Source of the DNA: JAIQFL01 sp035295745
GTDB lineage: Bacteria; Acidobacteriota; Terriglobia; Bryobacterales; Bryobacteraceae
Direction of reading: 5' to 3'
DNA: 64,000 nucleotides
Assembly: GCA_035295745.1 (NCBI GenBank)
Contig: DATGIL010000069.1
Location: forward strand, 1 to 64,000
Shown: positions 54,760 to 63,467 of the stretch, one piece after another
Position numbering within the stretch: the stretch's first letter is position 1
How the letters are laid out: the number at the start of each line of letters is the position of its first letter
Made by a program: the position numbers and the translations under genes
Notes under the pieces: generated by a model
What the model saw: only the letters and a program-made list of their open reading frames with translations
Databases searched by the model: none
Told to the model about the DNA's origin: nothing

Positions 54760-56360
54760 GTATGGAGTTGATCACGGAATTCCCCCAACAAGAGCTATCC
54801 AACCGAGCTCTATTTGAGCAATATCACTCCCGCAAGAAGGATGGGCGCGGGTACAACATCCCCAGCGAAACGGAGCGGGATTTTCTGTACACGGTTCACG
54901 GCTTCTGGTGGGGCAGATATTACTGGAGATCCCATCTGTTCGAACACCGCTTCGCAGACGCGGTCGCGAAGGAACTTCTGATTGCACGTACACGCGCCCA
55001 CAACGCCCTCTACTCCACGCTTCCGGATGTGCCTGCCGAGCAGATTGCCTGGCTTGAACGCGCATCCGGCAAGGACGCTCTGATGGCACGTGCTCGCACC
55101 CACTTCGCCCGCCACCCCGCACCGTGGACCTTGGCGGATGTGCCGAACGAGCAGATTGCCGGGGCTGAACGCGCCGTTGGCAAGGAGGCGGATGGCTCTA
55201 CGCTTCTCGCAATCCCCAGCTACGGCCCGTCCTTTATCTCCCTCTGGACCGAGGCGAAGAAGCAAGGGTTGTCCCACATACAAACTGCAGAATACATCCG
55301 GGATTGGGGAGGCTACATTTCTCCAGCCGCGGAACGCTATTACAAGCGCAAAGCCAAGAAGCAACCGCTAATCGACAGCAAAGTGACAAAGCGGCTGGCT
55401 GAAGTTGCGGTCTGGAGGCAGACCGGAGATCCCTACGTTCCTTGGGAGGCAGAAGTGGAGGGCCAATTTTGGCTAGTGGGTTTGAACGATTTTCCGGACG
55501 AACTCATGTACACGCTACTGATCGATGGTAAAGAGATTGGGGATTTTAACGATTGGCCACAAGCTTGGGATCGTGGTGAACCGAAGCCTGCGATCGAGAA
55601 ACGGGAAGTAGCCATGACCGTTCGCGTGCCTCCAAAGATCAAGCCGGCGGCCCTGCTGAAGCGCTACCAGAATGGGGAGCAGGAGGCCGTGTGGCGCGAT
55701 CTGGTCGCGCTGGGACCAGAGGTGCGGAACACGCCTTACAAGGAGGCAGCCTGGGCCGTGGCACAGGAGACTATGCGGCGTGCCGCCCACAATGTCAAAT
55801 TGCTCGTGGAGCGGCTCCGACAGTTGGACTACAGTTTCCATTCCGAAGAGACCTACGGCCTTTCCCCAACCACGAAGAAGCACCGGAAACTGTTAAGCAC
55901 GTGTGATGGAAGGCACCTGTGGATTCCTCTTTCTTTGCGGGTTTTCGGGGAGGAGGTTGGGCAAGTCCATCTGTTGGGTTCCCACCCCGCCCTGAGCCCC
56001 AGGGACGACAACGGTGAGCCACTCCTCACCGACCCGTTGGGTTTCGAATACTGGCCTCTGGCTTCGCTGTTGGAAGATTGGAACCCGGAGGATGGAGAAC
56101 CGCTTTCCTGGCTGATCAGCGCTGACCCCATTGGCAAAGCGTGGATCTTGATGAATGACCTTCCGGAGGACCACTACTACACAGTACAGCTACCGAATGC
56201 TGGAGCAGACGCTGTATTGCAAGGCGAGCCTCACAAGATCACCTTCGTCGAATACCTGCGGCTGAGCTTCCGGTGGGGTGGTTTTCCCGGCTGGGAGAAG
56301 TATAAGAAACGGCCCGAAAAGGAACTGGCGTTCTTGCGGGAAGGACTCTTGCCCCTTTGA
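54747..56360 (+). CDS. Probable immunity protein with SUKH/SMI1-like C-terminal half
   Basis: 537 residues; its ATG lies inside the last codons of the toxin gene (13-base overlap), the classic place for an immunity gene. Residues about 80-150 hold two ~36-residue repeats (DVPAEQIAWLERASGK, DVPNEQIAGAERAVGK). The C-terminal ~200 residues recall SMI1/KNR4 (SUKH) immunity folds: IPLSLRVFGEEVGQVHLLGSHP, PLGFEYWPLASLLEDW and FVEYLRLSFRWGGFPGWE. Immunity proteins are usually 100-200 residues, so the long N-terminal part is unusual and may add a second function. A Met at 54762 is an alternative start. It would bind and block the deaminase tip in the cytoplasm. Confidence 0.65.
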   Translation: MHTVGMELITEFPQQELSNRALFEQYHSRKKDGRGYNIPSETERDFLYTVHGFWWGRYYWRSHLFEHRFADAVAKELLIARTRAHNALYSTLPDVPAEQIAWLERASGKDALMARARTHFARHPAPWTLADVPNEQIAGAERAVGKEADGSTLLAIPSYGPSFISLWTEAKKQGLSHIQTAEYIRDWGGYISPAAERYYKRKAKKQPLIDSKVTKRLAEVAVWRQTGDPYVPWEAEVEGQFWLVGLNDFPDELMYTLLIDGKEIGDFNDWPQAWDRGEPKPAIEKREVAMTVRVPPKIKPAALLKRYQNGEQEAVWRDLVALGPEVRNTPYKEAAWAVAQETMRRAAHNVKLLVERLRQLDYSFHSEETYGLSPTTKKHRKLLSTCDGRHLWIPLSLRVFGEEVGQVHLLGSHPALSPRDDNGEPLLTDPLGFEYWPLASLLEDWNPEDGEPLSWLISADPIGKAWILMNDLPEDHYYTVQLPNAGADAVLQGEPHKITFVEYLRLSFRWGGFPGWEKYKKRPEKELAFLREGLLPL

Positions 56361-56373
56361 AGGTAAAACTGGT

Positions 56374-57591
56374 ATGAACTGGACGACCATGCTAACTCGT
56401 GAACTTGATTGGAAAAGAGACCGGTGGCCTGCCGTTCTCGTGTTGGTCTTGATGATCGCAACTGGGAGAGCCCAGACCGCGATCGGCGTAGCCAATCGCG
56501 TTCCGATTCCTGGGTTGTCAGGCACACTGACTGCAGCTAAGGACGCTCCCATCACGATTATCGTCTTCTCCGACTTCGAGTCTTTTCTTTGTGCCCGCTC
56601 CGCTGCCGTGCTGAAGGGGGTTATGAGTGGGAGCGAGGATGTCCGTCTGGTTTTCAAACACGCCCCTGCCGCAACCAACCCCAACTCAATGCTGGCCCAC
56701 GAAGCAGCGCTGGCTGCTGGCGCCCAAGGCAAGTTCTGGGAAATGCACGATTTACTTTTTGACAACCAATCCCGGCTGAACCGCGCCGACCTGACAGGGT
56801 ACGCGAAATCTCTCGGGCTTAATGTGTCCACCTTCCAGCATGCGCTTGATCGGCACACCTATCGCCCCGTCATCGAGCGCGACCTGATAGACGCCACGGG
56901 CCTCGGCGTGACCGCTACCCCCACGTTTTTTGTCAACGGCCGTCGGCTTGTGGGTCCGCAAAGCCCTGGCGTGCTCAAGAGCTTCGTCGATTCGGTGCGC
57001 GATGCACTGCCCAAAGATCCGGAAAAGAGTGAAGCACTAGCCACGTCAGGCTCGGCGCCGGTGATCCACGTGGAGCACGCACCTACAAAAGGACCTGCCT
57101 CGGCCTCTATCACTTTCGTAGAGTTCAGTGACTTAGAGTGCTCGTATTGTGTCGATGCCGCGCGGACGGTCGATCAACTGATCGCGGCCTATCCGGGCCA
57201 GATTCGCCTCTTTTTTAAACATTACCCCCTCGCCACGCACAAGCACTCGCTGCTCGCCCATCAAGCCGCCCTTGCAGCAGGCGATCAAGGAAAATTCTGG
57301 GAGATGCACAATCTGATCTTCGCAAGCCAGGACAAGTTGGCCCGCGAAGACCTGATTGCGAAAGCCAAACAATTGGATCTCGACATGGCCCGATTTACGA
57401 AAGACCTCGATAGCCACCGGTTTAGTCAGGTCGTGGAATCCGACCTTCAGGAAGGCGACAGGCTGGGGGTGGATGGAACGCCTTTCTTTTTCGTCAACGG
57501 ACACGCCATTAGCGGTGCGGTGGGCTTGGACGATTTCAAGCGGGTGATCGACCTGGTACTCAGGGAGATCGGCTCCGCGAATGCCAAATAG
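56374..57591 (+). CDS. Exported protein with two DsbA-like thioredoxin domains
   Basis: About 405 residues. GAAGG stands 9 bases before the ATG; a hydrophobic segment (AVLVLVLMIATG) serves as signal or anchor. Two DsbA-type (Thioredoxin_4) domains follow. The first has lost its active site (FSDFESFLCARS keeps one Cys, Cys73); the second is complete (FSDLECSYC, Cys256 and Cys259). Both keep the cis-Pro region (TATPTFFVNG, VDGTPFFFVNG). It is predicted to form or shuffle disulfides in the periplasm. It starts 13 bases after the immunity gene, and decayed copies of the same domain lie by each RHS fragment downstream, so it appears to belong to the toxin module, perhaps for folding or export of the Cys-containing tip. 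Confidence 0.83.
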   Translation: MNWTTMLTRELDWKRDRWPAVLVLVLMIATGRAQTAIGVANRVPIPGLSGTLTAAKDAPITIIVFSDFESFLCARSAAVLKGVMSGSEDVRLVFKHAPAATNPNSMLAHEAALAAGAQGKFWEMHDLLFDNQSRLNRADLTGYAKSLGLNVSTFQHALDRHTYRPVIERDLIDATGLGVTATPTFFVNGRRLVGPQSPGVLKSFVDSVRDALPKDPEKSEALATSGSAPVIHVEHAPTKGPASASITFVEFSDLECSYCVDAARTVDQLIAAYPGQIRLFFKHYPLATHKHSLLAHQAALAAGDQGKFWEMHNLIFASQDKLAREDLIAKAKQLDLDMARFTKDLDSHRFSQVVESDLQEGDRLGVDGTPFFFVNGHAISGAVGLDDFKRVIDLVLREIGSANAK

Positions 57592-57602
57592 AGCTATTAC
57601 GG

Positions 57603-58092
57603 TTGATACGAAGCAGAAGAGGGTGTTGGGATTCGCCGAGCGGAGGGCAGAGCCCTTACGCCAGCGCGCGCAGGAAGAGATCGTCGCCGCTCGTGCGGCG
57701 CAGCAGATCAACCTGGAACGCTCCGCGAAGAGATTGGCGGCGGCGCCCATCAGTCTGGTGGAGTTCAGCCTTCGAGTGCCCTTGCTGCGCCATGGCCGCA
57801 CCGCTCGCGAGTCAACTGTCGGTCAGGATGAGCTGACCCGTGACGACTTAATTGCTCAGGCACAGCGACTTTAGATGTGCGGTTCACCAAGGATCTCGAC
57901 GGCCACCGCTTCAAGTCTCAGGTGGAGGCCGACCGCCAGGAAGGCAACCGGCTTGGAGTCGATGGCGCTCCATTCTTCTTCATCAACGGCCACGCGATCA
58001 GTGGCGCCGTCGACCTTGCCGCTTTTCAAGAAATTGATCGATGCCGCAAAAAGGAATCTGCTTCTGCCGCGACGGTGAAAACTGCGAAGTAG
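57603..58092 (+). pseudogene. Decayed DsbA-like copy
   Basis: Pieces of a third thioredoxin domain in two or three frames: ISLVEFS, then FECPCC in the next frame, then DELTRDDLIAQAQRL, and RFTKDLDGHRFKSQVEAD with GVDGAPFFFINGHAISGAVDL. Compared with the intact gene, about 50 codons between the active site and the DELTRDD part are missing, and frames shift twice. Confidence 0.78.
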
Positions 58093-58374
58093 GCCCAGGT
58101 GGACGGCAGCTAGCCCGTTCGAATCCGCAGACGCTGCTGAGGCTGGTGCAGACACCTTCGGCGGCAATCGCTGGTGGTTCAATGACACAAGCCCGTACGT
58201 CTGCGACGAATAACGGAGTTTCCCTCAGTGATCAGCATCGTGAACGAAAGCGACATCGCCGGAACGGTGACATTTGCCCTCCAGGCCGACCGGTCACGAC
58301 TCGTAACCAATAGATACAACGGCAATTAGTGTGATTCGTTTGGGCCCTCCAGCTATTCTGGTAGTAGAAGACAT
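58093..58374 (+). pseudogene. Propeller remnant and leader of the orphan RHS tip
   Basis: TACGTCTGCGACGAATAACG (58177-58196) matches the propeller segment YVCDDNE of the giant gene with a stop inside. Nearby GACATCGCCGGAACGGTGA matches its DIPGTV part. The end (about 58335-58380) recurs at 60904-60950, so a repeated leader lies here. Confidence 0.55.
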
Positions 58375-59499
58375 GTGATGTGGGTCGAGACTGCGCGGCT
58401 CGTCATTTGCGAGAAAGCGGCTTCCTCTTTATCCGACGATCTAAACCGGCTGAAGGTGATGAGCGGTTATCAGTATCAGTTGGGGCTCACGGGTAACCGC
58501 ACGAGCGCCACGGAGCCAGGTGGCCGCGCGCTGGTCTGGAGCTACGACGGCATCTACCGACTGACGCAGGAAACCATCACCCTCGATCCCCATTCGAATA
58601 ATGGGACGGTGAGCTACAGCCTTGACCCCGTGGGCAACCGTCTGTCGCAAACCTCTAGCTTGCCTGGAATCCCAACGGTCTCGTTCACGTACGACAGCGA
58701 CGACCGGATCTTTTCGACCGAGCAATACGACAACAACGGCAACACCATCGTCTCAGGTGCGCGGACCTTTGAATACGACTTCGAAAACCGTGTGAAGTCA
58801 ATGAACAACAGCGCCGTCACCCTACAATACGACGGCGACGGCAACCGCGTGGCGAAGACCGAAGGCGGTGTCACCACCCGCTACTTGGTGGACAACCTAA
58901 ACCCGACCGGCTACGCACAGGTAGTCGGGGAGATCAGTGACAGCGGAGTTCAGCGAACGTACACGTTCGGTCGCCAGCGCATCCACCAGAGCCAACTTCT
59001 CAATAGCAGTTGGACTCCAAACTTCTACGGCTACGATGGCGGCGGCAGCGTCCGCATATTGACGAACTCCGCCGGAACGGTAACCGACACCTACGACTAC
59101 GACGCGTGGGGCAACAGGATCAACGCCACCGGCTCAACCCCTAACGTGTACCTGTACCGCGGTGAGCAATACGATCCCGACCTGAACCTCTATTACCTCC
59201 GTGCTCGCTATTTCAATCCCCTGTCGGGCAGGTTTCTCACGAAAGACCCAGCCAGCGGTGATGTCATTCACCCACTTACGCTCCAAAAGTACCTCTACTC
59301 TAATGGTGATCCACTAGACGGCATCGACCCAAGTGGGTTGCAGACTTCAGCGCAGGGTTCAACAACTGGCACGAACGGCGCTGTAGCCGTGACCCCTGAG
59401 GCTGGTGGCTACATCCATGACAATGTAGAAATCGGTCCGTTCCTGCGGGCCGAGTTTTCGTCGTATGTGAAAGCTGAGATAATCAATTTTGCTGTGTAA
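58375..59499 (+). CDS. Orphan RHS tip (5'-truncated)
   Basis: Clear RHS sequence begins only after about 20 codons (DLNRLKVMSGYQYQLG, GNRTSATEPGG, VWSYDGIYRL). It runs to a complete RHS core (RARYFNPLSGRFLTKDP, YSNGDPLDGIDPSG) and a short unique tail. The first ~60 residues are unrelated, and there is no signal peptide. This is the typical shape of a displaced RHS tip kept as a recombination reserve downstream of a full RHS gene. The tail ends abruptly at a TAA while the next frame continues in a hydrophobic peptide, so the toxin part may be frameshifted. Confidence 0.7.
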   Translation: MMWVETARLVICEKAASSLSDDLNRLKVMSGYQYQLGLTGNRTSATEPGGRALVWSYDGIYRLTQETITLDPHSNNGTVSYSLDPVGNRLSQTSSLPGIPTVSFTYDSDDRIFSTEQYDNNGNTIVSGARTFEYDFENRVKSMNNSAVTLQYDGDGNRVAKTEGGVTTRYLVDNLNPTGYAQVVGEISDSGVQRTYTFGRQRIHQSQLLNSSWTPNFYGYDGGGSVRILTNSAGTVTDTYDYDAWGNRINATGSTPNVYLYRGEQYDPDLNLYYLRARYFNPLSGRFLTKDPASGDVIHPLTLQKYLYSNGDPLDGIDPSGLQTSAQGSTTGTNGAVAVTPEAGGYIHDNVEIGPFLRAEFSSYVKAEIINFAV

Positions 59500-59704
59500 A
59501 AGCAGCCTGGAAAAGCGCATCGGAACAAGCGTGAGGAACGGAGTGATCGTCGGTGGTGTCACGGGGGTCATCACAGGGGCCGGAGCAGCAGGTGTCGGGG
59601 CCGTTCCCGGGGGTATCATTGGGGCAGTGCTCGGCGGATTTAAGGGTGTTGCAAAGGGAGTCGTATTCGCTGCTGTATGCAATACCTTTTTTGACGCATA
59701 CTGA
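59489..59704 (+). CDS. Glycine-zipper hydrophobic peptide
   Basis: 71 residues at most, with no ATG start (a GTG at 59531 is possible). The core GGVTGVITGAGAAGVGAVPGG is a dense Gly/Ala zipper of the kind found in pore-forming peptides and toxin translocation segments. It overlaps the end of the orphan RHS gene by 11 bases in another frame, so it may be the shifted tail of that toxin rather than a separate gene. Confidence 0.42.
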   Translation: MLCKSSLEKRIGTSVRNGVIVGGVTGVITGAGAAGVGAVPGGIIGAVLGGFKGVAKGVVFAAVCNTFFDAY

Positions 59705-59771
59705 CTGATCGCGAAGCCACATCAGAAATAGCCTCTTGAATCACTGGCAGTGCCATGGAATCTTCTTATTT

Positions 59772-60005
59772 ATGATCAACGCCGTAATTGCGATAGTCAT
59801 GATCGTCCTAGTGTTGAGCGTCGCACACGGGACGTTCGTGAAGAACAGATGGGGCATCAATCTCTGTAGCATCACTTGCCCCAGGTGTGGAGCGCCAGAT
59901 CGAATCTTCCGATTTCCCAGATCTGTCTCGCAGGCGCTCTGGGGGGGCTGGCAGTGCCGACGATGCGGCTGTGAGTATGACAAATGGGGACGGCAAACCT
60001 TCTGA
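59772..60005 (+). CDS. Membrane zinc-ribbon protein, candidate second immunity protein
   Basis: 77 residues. One transmembrane helix at the N-terminus (INAVIAIVMIVLVLSVAHG), then KNRWGINL, then a zinc ribbon (CPRCG ... CRRCG) and the end EYDKWGRQTF. A membrane anchor with a soluble zinc ribbon, sitting right after a toxin tip with a pore-type peptide, is what one expects of an immunity protein against a membrane-active toxin. The start is set at the ATG; a TTG at 59736 would add 12 residues. The role is inferred from context. Confidence 0.6.
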   Translation: MINAVIAIVMIVLVLSVAHGTFVKNRWGINLCSITCPRCGAPDRIFRFPRSVSQALWGGWQCRRCGCEYDKWGRQTF

Positions 60006-60284
60006 TCGCCTTCGGTGCCGCGTGGCCCGCAAGTTACGGAAGGGTTTATGGTCACTTGTCACTGCCAGGTCCGTCGATTGACGAGGACATTACTCACGCC
60101 TGACGACACGTTGCTTTCGAAGATTTCCAAGGCGGATGTCCAACCCGGCAGCGGTGATAGTGCCCTTGTCGCATCGGTAATTCATGCCACAGGAGCAAAG
60201 GATCGGCGTTCCTAAAATGAGAAGACTTCTATCCGGTTTTTGAGCCAACAGCTTGCCTACCGAGCCGGCAGCACCGCCCTCCAA
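60006..60284. other. Intergenic stretch between zinc-ribbon gene and module remnants
   Basis: No gene seen, and no clear similarity to the giant-gene modules before about 60285. Confidence 0.4.
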
Positions 60285-60850
60285 CGGCTTCTCCAACTAG
60301 AATAACGGCACGGGCAAATTGCTGGTGGCTGATTGCCAAAGACCGCCTCTCGGTCGAGACTTATGGCGCAAACGGAAGTTCGACAGTATCAGGGACGCGA
60401 ACATTCGTGTATGATTTCGAAGACTGGCTGAAATCGATGAACAATGGAGCTGTTACTTACTTTATGATGGCGTGGAACTCGCGCGCCAAAAGCGATTGCC
60501 GGTGGTACGACATGGTACGACACATGGTATGTGATCGACGATTTGAACCCGACTGGCTACGCCCAGGTAGTAGAGGAACTGGCGAAATGGACGTCGTTCA
60601 GCGGATCGATGAGCAACCGGTGGTGACGGCGTTGGGGAGTGTGACGCTGTCGAATGCGATGACGCTGCGTTCGGTCTCGGCGCCGTATGTAGTGGGTGGG
60701 TTCCAGCCGGTGGCGGTGGCGCGCAACGGCAGAGTGTCTGGCGTGAGCATGACGTTGACCGGCGCAGCCGACTAATCTGGAACCCGTCGAGTTCGGCGAC
60801 TTCGAGTGTCCCTTCCGCGCCGAAATCGCGCCCGTGGGCCGATCAGATCA
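60285..60850 (+). pseudogene. Decayed fragments: propeller, RHS, Ig-like and DsbA pieces in a row
   Basis: Read in order: NNGTGKLLVAD (propeller, near 60310, stop just upstream), TRTFVYDFEDWLKSMNNGAVT (RHS, 60390-60460), DLNPTGYAQVVEE (RHS, near 60550), VTLSNAMTL...YVVGGF (giant-gene Ig boundary, near 60640) and VEFGDFECPFRAEIA (DsbA active-site region, 60785-60830, second Cys lost). Each matches a part of the intact genes upstream, but frames and order are broken. Confidence 0.75.
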
Positions 60851-61064
60851 ATCAATCTAGTCACAGCGCTTAACCAACAGACAAGACACCACTTAGTCTC
60901 TGTCCGCTTGGGGCCGGTGTATATGCTGGTAGCAGAGCCATGTGTTCCACTCCGACAGTCCGCAACTCGTCCGCGAGTGACCGGACCCACGTTTTACCTG
61001 AAGCGCAAGGCATGTCGTCCAACGGGCTTCCCCCCTCGCACAGCACGGTTTACCAAACGAACCC

Positions 61065-61330
61065 AGTCCCATGTTCGGACACTTGGCAGTCCCTCCGCAT
61101 CAACTACATCAAAGAGGGGAACACCGATCCGTCCAGCCACACGCGGCGGCTCTCGGGAACTATCCGTGCCTGGCCACCACCGCTCACAACGGCAAAGCGA
61201 GGAGCCCCAGCGGGATACGACATCATCTTCACGTCTGGCTGTGCCGGACTTCGGAATCTCGATCACGATATCGCCTCCTGCAACGCAGTGACAGGTGCGG
61301 AAGTAATCCTCTGCGTTGCTGCCATCGAGG
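61065..61330 (+). pseudogene. Decayed DUF2341 fragment
   Basis: AGYDIIFTSGCAGLRNLDHDI (61208-61270) matches the DUF2341 block of the giant gene (GFDIIFTSDCAGLQKLDHEI). The NYPCLATTAHNGK part upstream is in another frame. The piece ends before the LamG part would begin. Confidence 0.75.
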
Positions 61331-61346
61331 GTCTCTTGTGATCGAT

Positions 61347-61829
61347 TCACGCAACACGGGAGCCTGACCCGCGATGCTGGTAGGTACCAAACATTTCGCT
61401 CTGTTCCAGAATGTGACCACGCATCGCTGCATCGAGTTGCTCGCGGCTGGCTCCGGGAGGGAGATTGATCTCCGTATCGAGTGCGGAGAGGTGGAAGAAA
61501 TAGCGATGCGTGCCGCTGGGCGGTTGGGGACCGCCATAGCCGATCTCGCCGAATCAGTTGGTCCCCTGTTTTGCGCCGTTGGGCAGCGTATTATTTTGGA
61601 GAATGTGCTCGTCGAGATTGGTGACAGTGGGGGAAATCGCGTAGAGCACCCAGTGCACGAAGAGGCCTTTCGGGGCATCCGGGTCGTCTACGATCAATGC
61701 GAGGCTCTTGGTGCCCTGGGGAACACCCGACCAGAACAGCGGCGGTGAAATGTTGCCGCCCTCTTTCGAGTATTTCTCCGGTATGGTGGCTCCCGCATTA
61801 AAAGCGGTAGTACTCAATTTCAGGCTCAT
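61347..61829 (-). pseudogene. ybhB: YbhB/YbcL (Raf-kinase-inhibitor-like) gene broken by one stop codon
   Basis: From ATG 61829 (AGGGGAG 5 bases upstream) the frame reads as a normal PEBP-fold protein (NISPPLFWSGVP, LIVDDPDAP, FVHWVLYAI). It meets a TGA at 61554-61556 after GAKQGTN, then continues in the same frame: FGEIGYGGPQPPSGTHRY, FFHLSALD, the LDAAMRGHIL region and a normal end at 61347. The reassembled protein of about 160 residues has the full family length. One base change restores a sense codon, so the mutation looks recent; a sequencing error is the alternative. It is the last gene of the minus-strand cluster. Confidence 0.85.
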
Positions 61830-61846
61830 AGGCTCCCCTGGAGAAG

Positions 61847-62731
61847 TTATGCATATCTCCGCGTCATGGACGCGCAAAAGTCCGCGAATCCTCGCACGTC
61901 TGCCGGCGGGCTGGCGTAGTTCGGCTCAATGCCGCAGTGTGCGGGAGTGAAGCAGTAGGTAATTGTAGTGTCGAACGGCTCGAGCGCTTTCATCTGCCGG
62001 TCAAACCATTGTTGTGCACCGGGACGGAAACTGTCGGCCCAACTGAGGCCGGTGCGGAGATAGCGCACTCCGAGATCCCGCATCCATTGAACAGCCTGCT
62101 CCAGTCGGTGGTCTTCGAAGTGGAACCACTGGCAGATGCCCAGTTCGGGGGTGTAACGCGAGAAGTCGCGGCAAGCAAGCTTCGGCGTGCCGTCCTCGCG
62201 CACCAGGCCCATGTAGAAATGGCGGTAGTACGACGAGCCTTCAGCCTCCCGATGGCGAGTGGTGGCGGGCCAGGCTCGCGGCAGATCGTAAAGGCTGTAC
62301 CAGTGAATGCGTTCCGCGCGGCCGATGAGCAGTTCGGCCGAACGCTTGAGCCCGAACTGCTGCACTTCTTCGGCGCCGAAGCTGGACACGCCGGCTTCCG
62401 AGATCCACAGGGGCAGGTCGGTGACCGCGCGAATCTCGTCGAGTTTGTCCGGCCATTCGTGGATGGTCCAGTGGTTCCAGTCGAGCGGGAAGCCGTGTAT
62501 GGCGACGACGTCGACATGACTCAGCACGCACTGGCTCTTCATGTTGAGGATAAAGTTGGGGTCGATGGGCGAGATGCCGCCAAGCACGCGTTTGAGACCC
62601 GGTCTTTCGGCGCGCACCGCGTCCGATGCCGAATTGACCATCGCAGCGAACATGCACCATCCCGGATCGATTTCGAAGTTCCAGTGCGATAGATTGTTAG
62701 GCTCATTCCAGAGCATCACCGCTTCAACCAT
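61847..62731 (-). CDS. Clan GH-A-like glycosidase with permuted barrel order
   Basis: 294 residues from ATG 62731, which overlaps the methyltransferase stop by 8 bases. The acid/base segment MLWNEPNN (Glu10) stands at the very N-terminus and the probable nucleophile LWISEAGVSSFG (Glu112) follows. The strands normally before WNEP (VRYLRTGLSWADSFRPG, TTITYCFTPAHCG, FADFCASMTRRYA) come at the C-terminus. So the (beta/alpha)8 barrel seems circularly permuted. Neighbours (nucleotidyltransferase, CmoB-like methyltransferase) place it in a glycan biosynthesis or editing cluster. It has no signal peptide. Confidence 0.72.
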   Translation of the reverse strand: MVEAVMLWNEPNNLSHWNFEIDPGWCMFAAMVNSASDAVRAERPGLKRVLGGISPIDPNFILNMKSQCVLSHVDVVAIHGFPLDWNHWTIHEWPDKLDEIRAVTDLPLWISEAGVSSFGAEEVQQFGLKRSAELLIGRAERIHWYSLYDLPRAWPATTRHREAEGSSYYRHFYMGLVREDGTPKLACRDFSRYTPELGICQWFHFEDHRLEQAVQWMRDLGVRYLRTGLSWADSFRPGAQQWFDRQMKALEPFDTTITYCFTPAHCGIEPNYASPPADVRGFADFCASMTRRYA

Positions 62732-63467
62732 GGAGATCCCCTTTGCCGCAGATGTAGACCTCGTCTTCCGGATGGGAGAGGATCTCGAAACCCGCGCTGC
62801 GCAGCATTGCCTCCGCGCAGGCTCGATTCGGAATCCACCAGTTGGTGGGATCGTGCGAATAGCGTTGTTCGACGAAATACATGGCAGGGTATCCGGGTTG
62901 GTCGAAAACCGCGGTCTCGGAGAATGGATAATCCGTCGCAATGGCTGGCACTTCATTACTGCCGCGCATCAGCGATTGAAACACCAGCCTGTCGCGCACC
63001 ACGTGTTCCGCCAGCAAATCGAGCGCCAGCAGCGGATGGCGAAGATGGTAGAGAACACCCATGAAGAGCACGAGGTCGAATTTCTCACGCAGTTCCGCAA
63101 CGCGATAGACATCGAGTTCGCGGAATTCGATTTCCGCCTCGTTGACATCGGCGGCGAATCGCGCCTGCGCGAGGTAGGCAGGATCGGAATCGATGGCCAC
63201 CACGCGATCGGCCCCGCGGCGTTTCATCTCGAGGGAATAGAAGCCGGCATTGCAGCCGATATCGAGCACCGTCTTACCGCGCAGGTCCGTGGGCAGCGCG
63301 CCGGAGAATGCACGCCACTTGCACGAGGGATAATCGCCCAGGAAGTGGTACGGCGCAGTTTGGACGCCCCGCAGGTTGAGGTTGTGAAACCATTCGCCTA
63401 ATTCTGAGACGCGGCGGCGGATCTCCTCTTCCGTCCAATGGGGCGTGACGGTAGAAGGCGCCCTCAT
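62724..63467 (-). CDS. CmoB-like class I methyltransferase (TIGR04290 type)
   Basis: 247 residues starting at ATG 63467, which overlaps the upstream stop (ATGA). It has a SAM fold with VLDIGCNAGFYSLEMKRRGA, VVAIDSDP, FDLVLFMGVLYHLRHPLLALDLL and the FVEQRYSHDPTNWWIPN region typical of CmoB relatives, which lack the tRNA-binding extension here. In known clusters this type stands next to nucleotidyltransferases and glycosidases of sugar metabolism; the methyl acceptor is unknown. Confidence 0.85.
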   Translation of the reverse strand: MRAPSTVTPHWTEEEIRRRVSELGEWFHNLNLRGVQTAPYHFLGDYPSCKWRAFSGALPTDLRGKTVLDIGCNAGFYSLEMKRRGADRVVAIDSDPAYLAQARFAADVNEAEIEFRELDVYRVAELREKFDLVLFMGVLYHLRHPLLALDLLAEHVVRDRLVFQSLMRGSNEVPAIATDYPFSETAVFDQPGYPAMYFVEQRYSHDPTNWWIPNRACAEAMLRSAGFEILSHPEDEVYICGKGDLHG

